Positions 1 to 8,261 of a stretch of DNA of 23,935 nucleotides are shown here, piece by piece (the first letter of the stretch is position 1; each line of letters begins with the position of its first letter). The DNA comes from an uncultured Actinomycetes bacterium. Its GTDB lineage: Bacteria; Actinomycetota; Acidimicrobiia; Acidimicrobiales; Acidimicrobilacustridaceae. Location of the stretch: the NCBI GenBank assembly GCA_937927725.1, contig CALBSE010000073.1, positions 1-23,935 of the forward strand, read 5' to 3'. The notes beneath the pieces were generated by a model. That model was not told the DNA's origin. It saw only the letters and a list, made by a program, of their open reading frames with translations, and ran no database searches. Both the position numbers and the translations under genes were made by a program.

Positions 1-2
1 AC

Positions 3-350
3 ATCCGTTGGTGGAAGCGTCGTGAGTGGACAAAGTGGCACGGACAGATGGAAGGCACGACGGTGCTTCGAGCCCGCTTCGGACTCAACTTCTTCTTTCA
101 CTGGATCATGGTGCACGTGCCCCACCACGTCGATATGCGCATCCCGATGTACAACCTCGAGATGGCCACAGCGGCAATCCAAGAAGCATTCCCGGACACC
201 GTGCATGACGAACCCCTTCGATTCATGGACTTTGTTCGCAACACTCGCAAGTGTCGCCTCTACGACTTCGATGAGGGTCGCTGGTATACCTACCGCGAAG
301 CGGCACAACGAGAAACAACCCAGCCGGTTTCCGAATCAGCCGCTGCCTGA
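3..350 (+). CDS. Membrane fatty acid desaturase, C-terminal fragment (5' end outside window)
   Basis: The reading frame is open from the first bases and ends in TGA at 348-350, so only the last ~115 residues are present. The fragment carries the motif HVPHHVD, which fits the third histidine box (HxxHH) of membrane-bound di-iron fatty acid desaturases. It is preceded by an aromatic, hydrophobic stretch (FGLNFFFHWIMVH) and followed by a short soluble tail with the M-R-I-P-M-Y-N-L context common after this box. Members introduce double bonds into acyl-lipid or acyl-CoA chains at the membrane, using ferredoxin or cytochrome b5-type donors. The first two histidine boxes lie upstream, so regiospecificity cannot be judged. 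The gene converges on the minus-strand run ending at 363, with a small hairpin at the junction. Confidence 0.8.
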   Translation: MRWWKRREWTKWHGQMEGTTVLRARFGLNFFFHWIMVHVPHHVDMRIPMYNLEMATAAIQEAFPDTVHDEPLRFMDFVRNTRKCRLYDFDEGRWYTYREAAQRETTQPVSESAAA

Positions 351-359
351 GCGAGGCAG
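343..359. terminator. Candidate bidirectional terminator hairpin between convergent genes
   Basis: CTGCCT (343-348) and AGGCAG (354-359) form a perfect 6-bp stem with a 5-nt loop. It sits exactly between the desaturase stop (348-350) and the stop of the minus-strand AhpD-like gene (363-365). There is no long U-tract on either side, so it would be an actinobacterial-type short stem or a chance palindrome. Confidence 0.35.
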
Positions 360-362
360 GTC

Positions 363-1301
363 TTAGATCGTCAGCGCTGACGCATCAACGGTGACCGTTT
401 CACCCGATGCATCGATGATCTGATACTCGAAGCCTTCGTCAACGATCGCGTCGTCGACCCCAAACGCAACGGGGATCTTGTTGCACGCGTTGCGCAGGAG
501 ATACGACACGATCTCGACGAGTTCCTGGCTGTCGTAGGACTGCGCCAGCTGATCAAAGAGTTCCTGGTTAATCGCCGGTGGTCCGACGAACATCGCGTCG
601 ACAAGGTCAAGCGCTGCACGCGTTCCCGCCGACAGTTCGCCCACCGAGGCGGGATCGTCAGCGCTCAACAGTTCGTTGTTCGCTCCCGCGTTCAGCGCAG
701 CAACGCTCCGAACCGACTGGCAACGACGACATTCATGCAAACGGGCACCGCGAAGCCGAACGAGCTCCTTGATGACAGGGTCAACGGCCTGAAGTCGGCC
801 GACGGCGGCCAGCATCGCCATGATGGCAACCATTGGGTCGGCAGGAATTTCGACGGTTGCACCCCATGCCCATGATTCGGTGGCGAGTGTTTCTCCGAGA
901 AGTGTTCCGAGAACAACATCGACGCGTTGACCAACATCAAGCAAATAGAGCGCCTGCACGAAAGGCCCGATCTCAGCGCCGAGAGCACCGGCTGAGTCTG
1001 CCAGTGGTCCGGCAAGAACTCCGGTGACATCGATGACGAACTGTTCGGTGAGTGCGAGCGCTGCCTTCTGCCGTTCATCAAACGCGTTGGAATTTGGCCA
1101 GGAGCTCAGTTCCGCAGTCTGCGTCTCGGAAATCTCTCCCCATGGCCTGGCTGCAAGCTCTGCGTCGTTGTTCAACAACATCGCTACCCGGCGACGGGCG
1201 AGTTCCAAAAGTGTTCCGTTACAGGCTGCGCGGACGGACTCGCACGCGACCGCAAGCGCAGCAAGAACCTCGGGAGCCTCACGTATGCGCGGATCAGCCA
1301 T
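363..1301 (-). CDS. Two-domain AhpD/carboxymuconolactone decarboxylase-like protein
   Basis: The protein has 312 residues and appears to contain two degenerate helical CMD/AhpD-type modules. The second holds the recognisable core RLHECRRCQSVRS (about residues 187-199), with a CxxC (C191, C194) where AhpD has its redox pair. The AhpD histidine that normally follows (CxxCxxxH) is Arg198 here. Family members are peroxidase or alkylhydroperoxidase-like enzymes, or gamma-carboxymuconolactone decarboxylases. The start is placed at the ATG at 1301 because it overlaps the TGA of the upstream P450 gene (TGATG at 1303-1299), a typical coupling arrangement; a TTG one codon upstream is possible. It is the last gene of a five-gene minus-strand run. 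The reaction is unknown; a redox or decarboxylation role supporting the P450 pathway is inference. Confidence 0.65.
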   Translation of the reverse strand: MADPRIREAPEVLAALAVACESVRAACNGTLLELARRRVAMLLNNDAELAARPWGEISETQTAELSSWPNSNAFDERQKAALALTEQFVIDVTGVLAGPLADSAGALGAEIGPFVQALYLLDVGQRVDVVLGTLLGETLATESWAWGATVEIPADPMVAIMAMLAAVGRLQAVDPVIKELVRLRGARLHECRRCQSVRSVAALNAGANNELLSADDPASVGELSAGTRAALDLVDAMFVGPPAINQELFDQLAQSYDSQELVEIVSYLLRNACNKIPVAFGVDDAIVDEGFEYQIIDASGETVTVDASALTI

Positions 1302-2554
1302 CAACGAATTCCGCCCGGCGTAAACGACACAGGAAGGCTCTTCACCCCATTGATGAAATTGGAACGAAGCTGCACGGGCGGGCCTGCAAGTTCAAGATCC
1401 GGAAGTCTTGTGTAGAGCTCGCGGAACATGAGTGTGATCTCACGGCGGGCAAGGTGCGCGCCCAGACAGAAGTGTGGGCCGGGTCCACCAAAGCCCACGT
1501 GGGGATTTGGATCGCGAAGAACGTTGAACGTGTCGGGATCAGCGAAAATCGCTTCGTCGCGATTCGCGGATCCGTAATACATGATGATCTTGTCGCCCTC
1601 GTGGAACTCGTGTCCCGAAAGCACGTAGTCCTGCGTGAGCGTGCGTCGCATCCAAACCACTGGCGACGCGTAGCGAACAATTTCTTCGACAGTGGTCGGC
1701 ATGACGCCATTGATGTCTGCGAGGAACCGTGCTCGCTGATCGGGGTTCTGCGACAAGTGGGTGATGCCATGGCTTAGCGCCGTACGAGTGGTTTCGTGAC
1801 CGGCTACCGAGAGAAGAATGAAGAACGAAGCGAGTTCATCGCCCGAAAGTTGTTCGCCTTCAACTTCGGTATTGACGAGTGCCGACAACAAATCGTCAGT
1901 CGGATTTGCCCGGCGAAGAACGGCCAAGTCGGTGAGCAGACCAGCCAGCATCGCGCCAGCCCCGAGGAATGCAGTGATGGGATCGGTGCCCTCGGGAATG
2001 AAGTCCGGATCGCCGCCCGACAGGATGATGTTTGATTGCGCCAACACCATGTCGTATTCGCTATGCGGAATACCCATCATGTCGAGAATGACAAGTAGAG
2101 GGAACGGCATGGACACGTCGGTAACGAAATCGATCTCGCCCTTCTCGACGATCCCGTCAACAACCTTCTTGGCGGTTTTTTCAACGTCCTCAAGAACGTT
2201 ATTCAACATTTTTGGCGTAAACGTGCCCGACACGATCTTGCGCAAACGGGCATGGCGCGGATCGTCCATCGAGATCAGCGAGCCATAAAACTCATTCATG
2301 TCTGCGGGCATGTCGAGGATCGACACCGCTCCTTGACCAGAACAAAAGACCTCGGGATGACGGCTGATCTCGAGCACATCATGCATCTTCGTGATCGCGA
2401 AGTAGCCCGGGCCTTCGGGAAACGGTTCAACAATTGGTTCGGGGAAATACGCAATTGGGTTCTCCCGACGCAATGTGGCGAACGCTGCATCGCGCTCAGC
2501 CCAGGGCTTGGCCCAGAACTCAATGTCGGAGAGATCAATGTCTTCGAGTTTCAT
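1301..2554 (-). CDS. Cytochrome P450, CYP124-like
   Basis: This is a soluble bacterial P450 of 417 residues, the normal length for the class. The I-helix oxygen-activation motif is AGHETTR (251-257), the K-helix ExxR is E291-R294, and the heme loop is FGGPGPHFCLG (355-365) with axial Cys363. The C-terminal stretch with SNFINGVKSLPVSF resembles the end of the CYP124/125/142 group, which hydroxylates terminal carbons of methyl-branched lipids and sterol side chains; CYP124 looks nearest. It needs a separate ferredoxin and reductase, and none is in the window. An AAAGGAAC ribosome site lies about 6 nt before the ATG. It lies 27 bp after the VOC gene and overlaps the AhpD-like gene, so it is co-transcribed. 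The substrate is unproven. Confidence 0.9.
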   Translation of the reverse strand: MKLEDIDLSDIEFWAKPWAERDAAFATLRRENPIAYFPEPIVEPFPEGPGYFAITKMHDVLEISRHPEVFCSGQGAVSILDMPADMNEFYGSLISMDDPRHARLRKIVSGTFTPKMLNNVLEDVEKTAKKVVDGIVEKGEIDFVTDVSMPFPLLVILDMMGIPHSEYDMVLAQSNIILSGGDPDFIPEGTDPITAFLGAGAMLAGLLTDLAVLRRANPTDDLLSALVNTEVEGEQLSGDELASFFILLSVAGHETTRTALSHGITHLSQNPDQRARFLADINGVMPTTVEEIVRYASPVVWMRRTLTQDYVLSGHEFHEGDKIIMYYGSANRDEAIFADPDTFNVLRDPNPHVGFGGPGPHFCLGAHLARREITLMFRELYTRLPDLELAGPPVQLRSNFINGVKSLPVSFTPGGIR

Positions 2555-2581
2555 GAGTGTTCCTTTAGTGGGGACGAGCTA

Positions 2582-3496
2582 TCAAAGAGCGCCAGAACGA
2601 TCAGTGGTCTCAATAAGTTCGAGACATTCACCATTCGGTCCGGGCCAGAACAGGACAAGTAGTAGCGGTAGATCATCGCCAACAGAAAGTTCTTCGGTCG
2701 GCACAAACGGGTTGGAGCCAGCAGCGCGCACCACGGCTTCATCGGCAGCGCAATCGGTGGTGGACCACGCCATTCTGAAGATTCCGAGTTCATTTGCTCC
2801 GCGAACACGCGCTGCTGTCTTGGGCGCAGGATCAAGCCATTGAATAAGCGCAACGGTGAAGACCGAACCGGCGTCGGAAAGAATTGCTCCGCGAACTCGT
2901 TTATCGGTTTCGCCTCCGAAAAGCTCTTTTGTCCATTCCATTTCCGTCGGTTCGAAAATCGGCTTCAGGCCCATAACGTCGCGGTAATAGGCAATCGATT
3001 CTTCGATGTCGGCACAATTCACAACAACTTGAGCAATTGAGGTCTTGTCCGATTGCAGGAGTTGCACCGGAACACCATCTGGATCAAGCACCATTGCGAG
3101 GCGTGGCCGTTCGGGACCTGCCTCAACCTCAATAGGACCACCGACCAAGGTTCCACCGGCGGCCACCGCCCGCTCGACGGTTGCATCGAGATCGGGCGTT
3201 GTGATCATCAACCGGTTGTATCCGGGCTCGCCATCGAGACCAGGTGCCGTTCCGGTCGGGAGCGGCGTTTTCCACTCGAGGAGATCGAGTGACAACCCAT
3301 CGAGGCCATCGTCGGAATGCAAGATCCACGCATCCCACGCAACCTCGTCCAAACCGAATGCGGAGCCCGACTGATTCTTACTGGGCACCGTGCGAAGCAC
3401 CCGACGCAAACCAAGCGCTTCGTAAAACGCGACAGCGACGTCGAGATCAGAGCAGTTCGAATTGCAGTGGTAGATGCGGTTTCCCTGAATCGCCAT
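2582..3496 (-). CDS. Two-domain VOC (glyoxalase/dioxygenase fold) protein with degenerate metal site
   Basis: The 304-residue protein is made of two vicinal-oxygen-chelate halves, roughly 5-150 and 153-300. Each starts with a beta strand followed by a 'D-x-x-x-(A/S)-x-x-(F/Y)-Y-x-x-(A/V)-x-G-L' helix (AVAFYEALGLR and SIAYYRDVMGLK). Two-domain VOC proteins include type I extradiol dioxygenases and 4-hydroxyphenylpyruvate dioxygenase-like enzymes. The usual H-H-E metal ligands are not intact. His10 is in place, but the partner positions read Asn (GYNRLM), Gln (VPVQLL), Val (QVVVN) and Phe/Arg (GIFRM); only the last Glu (GECLELIE) remains. An extradiol dioxygenase role is therefore doubtful, and a binding or isomerase role is possible. 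It lies between the amidohydrolase (42 bp gap) and the P450 (27 bp gap) and is probably in their operon. Confidence 0.75.
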   Translation of the reverse strand: MAIQGNRIYHCNSNCSDLDVAVAFYEALGLRRVLRTVPSKNQSGSAFGLDEVAWDAWILHSDDGLDGLSLDLLEWKTPLPTGTAPGLDGEPGYNRLMITTPDLDATVERAVAAGGTLVGGPIEVEAGPERPRLAMVLDPDGVPVQLLQSDKTSIAQVVVNCADIEESIAYYRDVMGLKPIFEPTEMEWTKELFGGETDKRVRGAILSDAGSVFTVALIQWLDPAPKTAARVRGANELGIFRMAWSTTDCAADEAVVRAAGSNPFVPTEELSVGDDLPLLLVLFWPGPNGECLELIETTDRSGAL

Positions 3497-3538
3497 GGGA
3501 GGATCGTAGGGCCACCGAACCGGTGGCGCCTTCAGCGC

Positions 3539-4804
3539 TCAGTACGACTCAGGATCGTCAATAACTGACTGGGGAACCGGGAAGTTATAGAGCTCTGATG
3601 CGTTCTTCCACGTAATCCGAGCGATGTCTTCGGCAGGAAGATTCCCAATTTCGTGCTTGGTCACGCGCTGCGTATTTGGCCATGTCGAATCGCAATGTGG
3701 GTAATCGCTCTCAAGGAGGATGTTCTCAATCCCGATGCGACCGCGCTGCACGAACGCCGAGGGATCCTCGACAGCGCAGAACCAGAAGTTGCGCTTGAGC
3801 ACTTCCGCCGGAGTCAGGTCGGTACCCGTCCACGTTCCGTACATGTCGTGATAGCTGAGCATGTGATCGAGACGATCCATAAGGCCGGCCACCCAACCGA
3901 TGCCACCTTCAGACATACACAACTTCAAGTCGGGGAATCGAACAGGCAGCATCGAATACAACCAATCGACCGCAGCGAACATCGCGTAACCGAAGAACAA
4001 CACACCGACAGTGTCGGGCGGCGCATCGGGCGCTGTCGCTGGTGACGTGCCAGAGGAACCGATGTGCAGGTTCACGACGGTTCCGGTTTCAGCACACGCC
4101 TGCATCATTGGGTCCCAGTAGCCCGTGTGAAGCGAGGGAAGACCCAACATGTGCGGAGCTTCAGTGAACGTCACCGCTTTGAAACCGCGTTCGGCATTGC
4201 GACGGATTTCTTCTGCACCGAGTACGGGGTCAAGGAGCCACGGGATTTGGCAAGGAATGATGCGTCCCGGGTGAGTACCGGCCCACTCTTCAAGATGCCA
4301 GTCGTTCCACGCGCGCGTTGTTGCCAGCGCGAGTTCGACATCGTTCGTGGTCGTCTGCAAACGCTGACCACAGAACCCCGGCAGAAAGGACGGGAAGTTC
4401 ACCGATGCATAAATACCGTTGAGGTCCATGTCGGCGATTCGGGCGTTGATGTCCCACGCTCCGCGACGCATTTCGTCGAAACGCGCAGGCTCAAACGAGT
4501 ACTCCGAAACCGGGCGACCGACGACAGCATTAAAGCCCACGTTCGGAAACTCCATTCCGTCATACACCCATGTTTCGGATCGGTCTTCTTTCTCGATGAT
4601 CTTCGGCGCGCGATCAGCCAACTTGGCGGGGAGGCGGCCTTCGAACGTGTGAGGCGGCTCGACGATGTGGTCGTCGGCAGAAATCAGTGTGTAGTCGCGC
4701 TTGCGCCGTTCCGGCTCAGGCAGAAACGTGGCCCCACCGGCCTTTGATTTTCCGCCGGTGGTGAAGTTCATATTGGACGCGAGATCATCAAGACTGATTG
4801 ACAC
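3539..4804 (-). CDS. Amidohydrolase-2 family metal-dependent hydrolase or decarboxylase
   Basis: This 421-residue TIM-barrel protein belongs to the amidohydrolase_2 group. The first-strand metal motif is seen as ISADDHIVEP (41-50), close to the DxH of the family. Further candidate ligand positions are His247 (VVNLHIGSSG), Glu299 (MSEGG) and Asp367 (LLESDYPHCDS). The group includes ACMSD-like and resorcylate-type decarboxylases as well as true hydrolases. Actinobacteria carry many such paralogues in steroid, terpene and aromatic gene clusters, mostly without known substrates. The start is GTG at 4804, with a GGAG about 8 nt upstream. It begins 3 nt after the stop of the class II aldolase-like gene, so the two are translated together. 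Which reaction it performs cannot be read from the sequence. Confidence 0.85.
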   Translation of the reverse strand: MSISLDDLASNMNFTTGGKSKAGGATFLPEPERRKRDYTLISADDHIVEPPHTFEGRLPAKLADRAPKIIEKEDRSETWVYDGMEFPNVGFNAVVGRPVSEYSFEPARFDEMRRGAWDINARIADMDLNGIYASVNFPSFLPGFCGQRLQTTTNDVELALATTRAWNDWHLEEWAGTHPGRIIPCQIPWLLDPVLGAEEIRRNAERGFKAVTFTEAPHMLGLPSLHTGYWDPMMQACAETGTVVNLHIGSSGTSPATAPDAPPDTVGVLFFGYAMFAAVDWLYSMLPVRFPDLKLCMSEGGIGWVAGLMDRLDHMLSYHDMYGTWTGTDLTPAEVLKRNFWFCAVEDPSAFVQRGRIGIENILLESDYPHCDSTWPNTQRVTKHEIGNLPAEDIARITWKNASELYNFPVPQSVIDDPESY

Positions 4805-4807
4805 GGT

Positions 4808-5629
4808 TCACTCCAGGACGTCGGGTTCTTCACGGATAAGACGACGGACCGCTCCGGCCCAATAGACCTCGGTGCCACGCTCGAGGAGCGATGCCTTCAT
4901 CGCGGGACGCACGAATGGCGGAACGGTCGTTGCCGGTCGATCAGCAACGAGAACGTCGTACATCAACTTGCACTGACGATCGAGCGTGGCTGATTTATAG
5001 GTCGCTTCTTCAATTGTCGGCGCAGTAACAATCGCGCCGTGATTGGCGAGGATCACAACAGAAGCGTCGCCAATTCGTTCCGCAAGATCAGCGCCGAGTT
5101 CGGGTGAATCGATTTCGCCGGAGTATTCGCTGACAAAGCCGAGTTCACCATCGAACATCGAGGACTGCTGATGCAAAAACTCGGGGACAAGCCCGAGCGC
5201 GGCGAGCAACACCACGTAGTAGGGGTGATTGTGCACGACAACACGCGCTTCCGGTCGACGGCGGTGAAGTTCGGTGTGGATCTGCACTGCTGGTGTGACA
5301 TCCCACTTCCCGCCGATTACGCGCCCGTCAGGATCAACACGACAGATGTCGGAAGCAGCAACTTCTTCCCACCACAGCCCCCACGGGTTCACCATCAACG
5401 AGGTGTTGTCCTCGTTCGCCCACGTGATGTGACCGGCGATGTTTTCGCTGAATCCTTCACGAGCAAGGATTCGGAATGAGCAGGCCAACTTCTGTTCATC
5501 GGAGAGTTCGACACCGATCGGGGGCGTAATCGACGGCGACCATGCATCGGCACCGCCTTTCGAAAGCTCGATCCCTTCGGGAACGACCGCCGAACCACGA
5601 GATGTTGTCTCATTTGCTTCGATTGTCAT
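4808..5629 (-). CDS. Class II aldolase/adducin-domain protein
   Basis: The protein has 273 residues with an N-terminal extension of ~40 residues before the class II aldolase/adducin fold. Zinc-site residues are visible as VVHNHPYY (His133, His135) and ANHGAIV (His197), matching the three histidines of fuculose-1-phosphate aldolase. The position of that enzyme's catalytic Glu (four residues before the conserved His, here His118) reads Ala114. Classical aldol cleavage is therefore uncertain, and decarboxylase, epimerase or other metal-dependent chemistry is possible. It is the first gene of the five-gene minus-strand operon, directly followed by the amidohydrolase. A G-rich ribosome site (5637-5642) precedes the ATG. 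The gene diverges from the carboxylesterase at 5715. Confidence 0.8.
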   Translation of the reverse strand: MTIEANETTSRGSAVVPEGIELSKGGADAWSPSITPPIGVELSDEQKLACSFRILAREGFSENIAGHITWANEDNTSLMVNPWGLWWEEVAASDICRVDPDGRVIGGKWDVTPAVQIHTELHRRRPEARVVVHNHPYYVVLLAALGLVPEFLHQQSSMFDGELGFVSEYSGEIDSPELGADLAERIGDASVVILANHGAIVTAPTIEEATYKSATLDRQCKLMYDVLVADRPATTVPPFVRPAMKASLLERGTEVYWAGAVRRLIREEPDVLE

Positions 5630-5661
5630 CGTGCAACCCCCCGGTCGACGTACAAACGCCC

Positions 5662-5667
5662 ACGATA
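5662..5667 (-). promoter_or_regulatory. Candidate -10 box of the five-gene minus-strand operon
   Basis: TATCGT (reading minus) fits the actinobacterial TANNNT -10 pattern. It would give a leader of about 25 nt that still contains the G-rich ribosome site at 5637-5642. No convincing -35 is seen. It lies in the 85-bp divergent space shared with the carboxylesterase gene. Confidence 0.3.
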
Positions 5668-5714
5668 GATGCCAAACCGACGCACGGGATCATCGGATGT
5701 GGTTGCCTTTCGCC

Positions 5715-7178
5715 ATGACAACCATCTCCATTGCCAATGGCAGTCTTCAGGGCCGCACCGCCCCCGGCTCTACTGCGTTTCTCGGCATCCCCTTCGCCGA
5801 AGCCCCCGTCGGTACCCTCCGCTGGGCTCCACCGTCCCCCGCTCGCGCATGGTCCGGCACCCGCGATGCCACCGAATTCGGGTCGGCTCCATGGCAACCA
5901 ACCGGCGGCCCTCTTGATGGACTCGTTCCCGGGATGGGAAGCGCCGATCAATCTGATGATTGCTTGAACCTCAACGTCTGGACCCCATCAGTCGACGGCG
6001 CCCAACCCGTGCTCGTGTGGATTCATGGCGGAGCGTTTTCGTTAGGCGCGGGTTCGCTCTCGGTCTATGACGGTTCGCGTTTGGCGGCGGCAACAAACAC
6101 CGTTGTCGTCACGCTCAACTACCGACTTGGTGCTCTCGGCTTTCTTGTCATCGATGATCCAACCTGCACGCCAAACGTTGGACTGCTTGATCAGGTCGCT
6201 GCACTCGAATGGGTGCGTGACAACATCAGCGCATTCGGAGGCGACCCCGACAATGTGACGATTTTTGGCGAATCGGCCGGTGGTGGAAGTGTTCTCTCGC
6301 TTCTCTCAATGCCTTCTGCTGTTGGCCTCTTTCAGCGCGCAATCGTTCAGAGCGGCGCAACGGACCTTTTGCTCGATCGCGACAAAGCGCAACTCGTCGC
6401 CGAGGCGGTTTCTCGCGCAGCGGGGCTCGACACCGTCGACGTTGATGCACTTCGCGCAATGCCGGGTGCGCAGATCATTGAAGCCCAAGCGAACGCAGCG
6501 ATGGAACTCTTCGGGACCGTCGGCACGATGCCCTTTCATCCAGTCGTCGACGGCGTTGTGTTGCCTCAAACCTGGCTTGAAGCATCAGCATCGGGCTTCA
6601 ATCCAATGCCGGTCATCATTGGCACGAACCGTGACGAGATGGATCTGTTCAAAATGTTTGATCCTGAGGCAGGATCACTCACGGCTGAACAACTGCGCAC
6701 CCGATTCGAAATCGTCGGCGGAAACGTCGACGCGTTGGTAGATGCGTATCGCTCCACCGGGGCGACCGAACCTCCCGAAGCTTGGCGTCGCGCGAATACC
6801 GACATCGCTATGTGGCTTCCCGCTCTCCGCATCGCCGAGGCCCGCTCGTCACATGCCCCGACGTGGATGTATCGCTTTGACTGGGAAGCGAGTTCGACGG
6901 AAATGGGAGCCGCTCACGGCGTCGACATTCCGTTTCCGTTCACCAACATCGATATCGACGAATGGGACACCTTCATTTCCGATTCAGAGAAGGCGATGTC
7001 GCTGGCTTCTCTCATGCAGAAGGCATGGGCGGATTTCGCGCGCAATGGAGTCCCCTCGCTTGGAGCGAGCGATTGGCCCTCCTACGACCTGACAGACCGA
7101 AACACGGCAATTCTCGGCAGGGATGTCACGGTTGAACGTGACCCGAACGGTCAAGTTCGGCAAGCATGGGGTTCGTGA
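5715..7178 (+). CDS. Type B carboxylesterase
   Basis: This is an alpha/beta-hydrolase of the carboxylesterase/cholinesterase family, 487 residues from the chosen ATG. The catalytic triad is legible: Ser187 in FGESAGGG, Glu308 in GTNRDEMD, His401 in GAAHGVDIPF. The oxyanion-hole motif HGGAF is at 104-108, and the family signature DCLNLNVW is at 82-89. No signal peptide is evident, so it is likely cytoplasmic. The ATG at 5715 is preferred because the family begins with a short 'I-x-x-G-x-x-x-G' strand (ISIANGSLQG). An in-frame ATG at 5697 would add six residues, and neither has a strong ribosome site. The open frame continues upstream into the aldolase gene, but that part lacks family similarity. 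It heads the plus-strand half of the divergent catabolic cluster, where an esterase would open an ester or lactone substrate (inference). Confidence 0.9.
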   Translation: MTTISIANGSLQGRTAPGSTAFLGIPFAEAPVGTLRWAPPSPARAWSGTRDATEFGSAPWQPTGGPLDGLVPGMGSADQSDDCLNLNVWTPSVDGAQPVLVWIHGGAFSLGAGSLSVYDGSRLAAATNTVVVTLNYRLGALGFLVIDDPTCTPNVGLLDQVAALEWVRDNISAFGGDPDNVTIFGESAGGGSVLSLLSMPSAVGLFQRAIVQSGATDLLLDRDKAQLVAEAVSRAAGLDTVDVDALRAMPGAQIIEAQANAAMELFGTVGTMPFHPVVDGVVLPQTWLEASASGFNPMPVIIGTNRDEMDLFKMFDPEAGSLTAEQLRTRFEIVGGNVDALVDAYRSTGATEPPEAWRRANTDIAMWLPALRIAEARSSHAPTWMYRFDWEASSTEMGAAHGVDIPFPFTNIDIDEWDTFISDSEKAMSLASLMQKAWADFARNGVPSLGASDWPSYDLTDRNTAILGRDVTVERDPNGQVRQAWGS

Positions 7179-7219
7179 CCACCTCACCTTCGATGTGATC
7201 ACTACGTTCAGGGGGAACA

Positions 7220-8251
7220 ATGAAGTACGCATCACTCGGCACGACTGGCGTTTCCGTCAGCCGTTATTGCCTGGGCGCAATGATGTTCGGCCAAATGGGC
7301 AACACCGACCACGCCGAATGCATTCGCATCATCCACAAAGCGCTCGATGCTGGCATCAACTTCATCGACACTGCCGACGCATACTCCGGCGGTGAGAGCG
7401 AAGAAATCGTTGGCAAGGCAATTGCCGGCCGTCGCGATGAACTCGTGATTGCCACGAAGATGTATCACCCGATGGGTTCGGACCGGAATCAAAAAGGCAA
7501 CTCGCGCCGCTGGATGGCGCAAGCAATTGAAGGAAGCCTTCGCCGCCTCGACACCGACCGCATCGACCTCTTCCAGTTGCATCGTTTCGACGAGAGCGTT
7601 GCTCTTGAAGACTCGATGGGTGGCCTCACCGATCTCACTGCCGCCGGCAAGATCATTTACGCAGGCCATTCTGCGTGGCCCACAGAGCGAATGGTCGAAG
7701 CGCAATGGACCGCCGAAAAGATGGGCTTCGTGAAGTTTCGCTGCGAACAGGCGTCGTACTCCATTCTTAAGCGCCGCATCGAACGCCACGTTCTACCGAC
7801 GTGTTCGCGTTACGGAATGGGCGTCATCACGTACAGTCCGCTCGGCGGAAGCTGGCTTTCTGGTCGTTACCGCGAAATCGGTGACGTTCCGGAATCTTCT
7901 CGTCTCGCCATGATGGGTAAGCGATGGGGCCAGGAACTCGATAGCCCGCAGAATCGCGCCCGCCTCAATGCAACAGTTGCGCTGCAGTCACTCGCCGATG
8001 AGGCCGGTCTTCCACTCGCCCACCTCGCAACGGCCTGGGCCATGGAACATCCGAATGTCACGTCCGTCATCATTGGTCCGAGAACAATGGAACAACTCGA
8101 CGACCTCATTACGTGCTCTGAACTCCGACTCGACGCTGATCTCCTCGATGCCATTGATCGCGTCGTCGCTGCCGGCGAAGACGTGGTCGAAGAAGACAAG
8201 TCAATCGATCCTCCTTCATTGCGCACGTCCAACCGTCGTCGTCCCGCGTAA
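7220..8251 (+). CDS. Aldo/keto reductase
   Basis: This is an NAD(P)H-dependent aldo/keto reductase of 343 residues with the complete catalytic tetrad: Asp50 and Tyr55 in FIDTADAY, Lys80 in VIATKM, His121 in LFQLHRFD. The C-terminal cofactor region reads VIIGPRTMEQLDD, the usual phosphate-binding 'xxGxxxxxQ' segment. It is most like the AKR11/12 (YghZ/Kv-beta) type, given the length and the SPLGGSWLSGRY stretch. A strong AGGGGGAAC ribosome site precedes the ATG. It lies 41 bp after the carboxylesterase and its stop codon overlaps the next gene's ribosome site, so the plus-strand genes form an operon. It probably reduces a carbonyl intermediate of the cluster's pathway. Confidence 0.9.
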   Translation: MKYASLGTTGVSVSRYCLGAMMFGQMGNTDHAECIRIIHKALDAGINFIDTADAYSGGESEEIVGKAIAGRRDELVIATKMYHPMGSDRNQKGNSRRWMAQAIEGSLRRLDTDRIDLFQLHRFDESVALEDSMGGLTDLTAAGKIIYAGHSAWPTERMVEAQWTAEKMGFVKFRCEQASYSILKRRIERHVLPTCSRYGMGVITYSPLGGSWLSGRYREIGDVPESSRLAMMGKRWGQELDSPQNRARLNATVALQSLADEAGLPLAHLATAWAMEHPNVTSVIIGPRTMEQLDDLITCSELRLDADLLDAIDRVVAAGEDVVEEDKSIDPPSLRTSNRRRPA

Positions 8252-8257
8252 AGGAAC
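8250..8257 (+). promoter_or_regulatory. Ribosome binding site fixing a GTG start
   Basis: AAAGGAAC overlaps the TAA of the aldo/keto reductase (8249-8251) and lies 4 nt before the GTG at 8262. It matches the site in front of the P450 gene. It decides the start of the alpha/beta hydrolase, whose frame is open much further upstream inside the reductase gene. Confidence 0.7.
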
Positions 8258-8261
8258 CCAC

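Noticed and set aside
2582..3496. Type I extradiol ring-cleavage dioxygenase
   Set aside because: The two-domain layout fits, but the iron ligands and the extradiol signature around the second His and final Glu are not present.
4064..4747. 227-residue open frame on the plus strand
   Set aside because: It is antisense to the amidohydrolase gene; composition and lack of motifs mark it as a shadow.
5439..5714. N-terminal extension of the carboxylesterase
   Set aside because: The frame is open but lies antisense to the aldolase gene, lacks family similarity, and the esterase fold begins at about 5715.
7968..8261. N-terminal extension of the alpha/beta hydrolase
   Set aside because: It lies wholly inside the aldo/keto reductase gene; a clear ribosome site points to GTG 8262.
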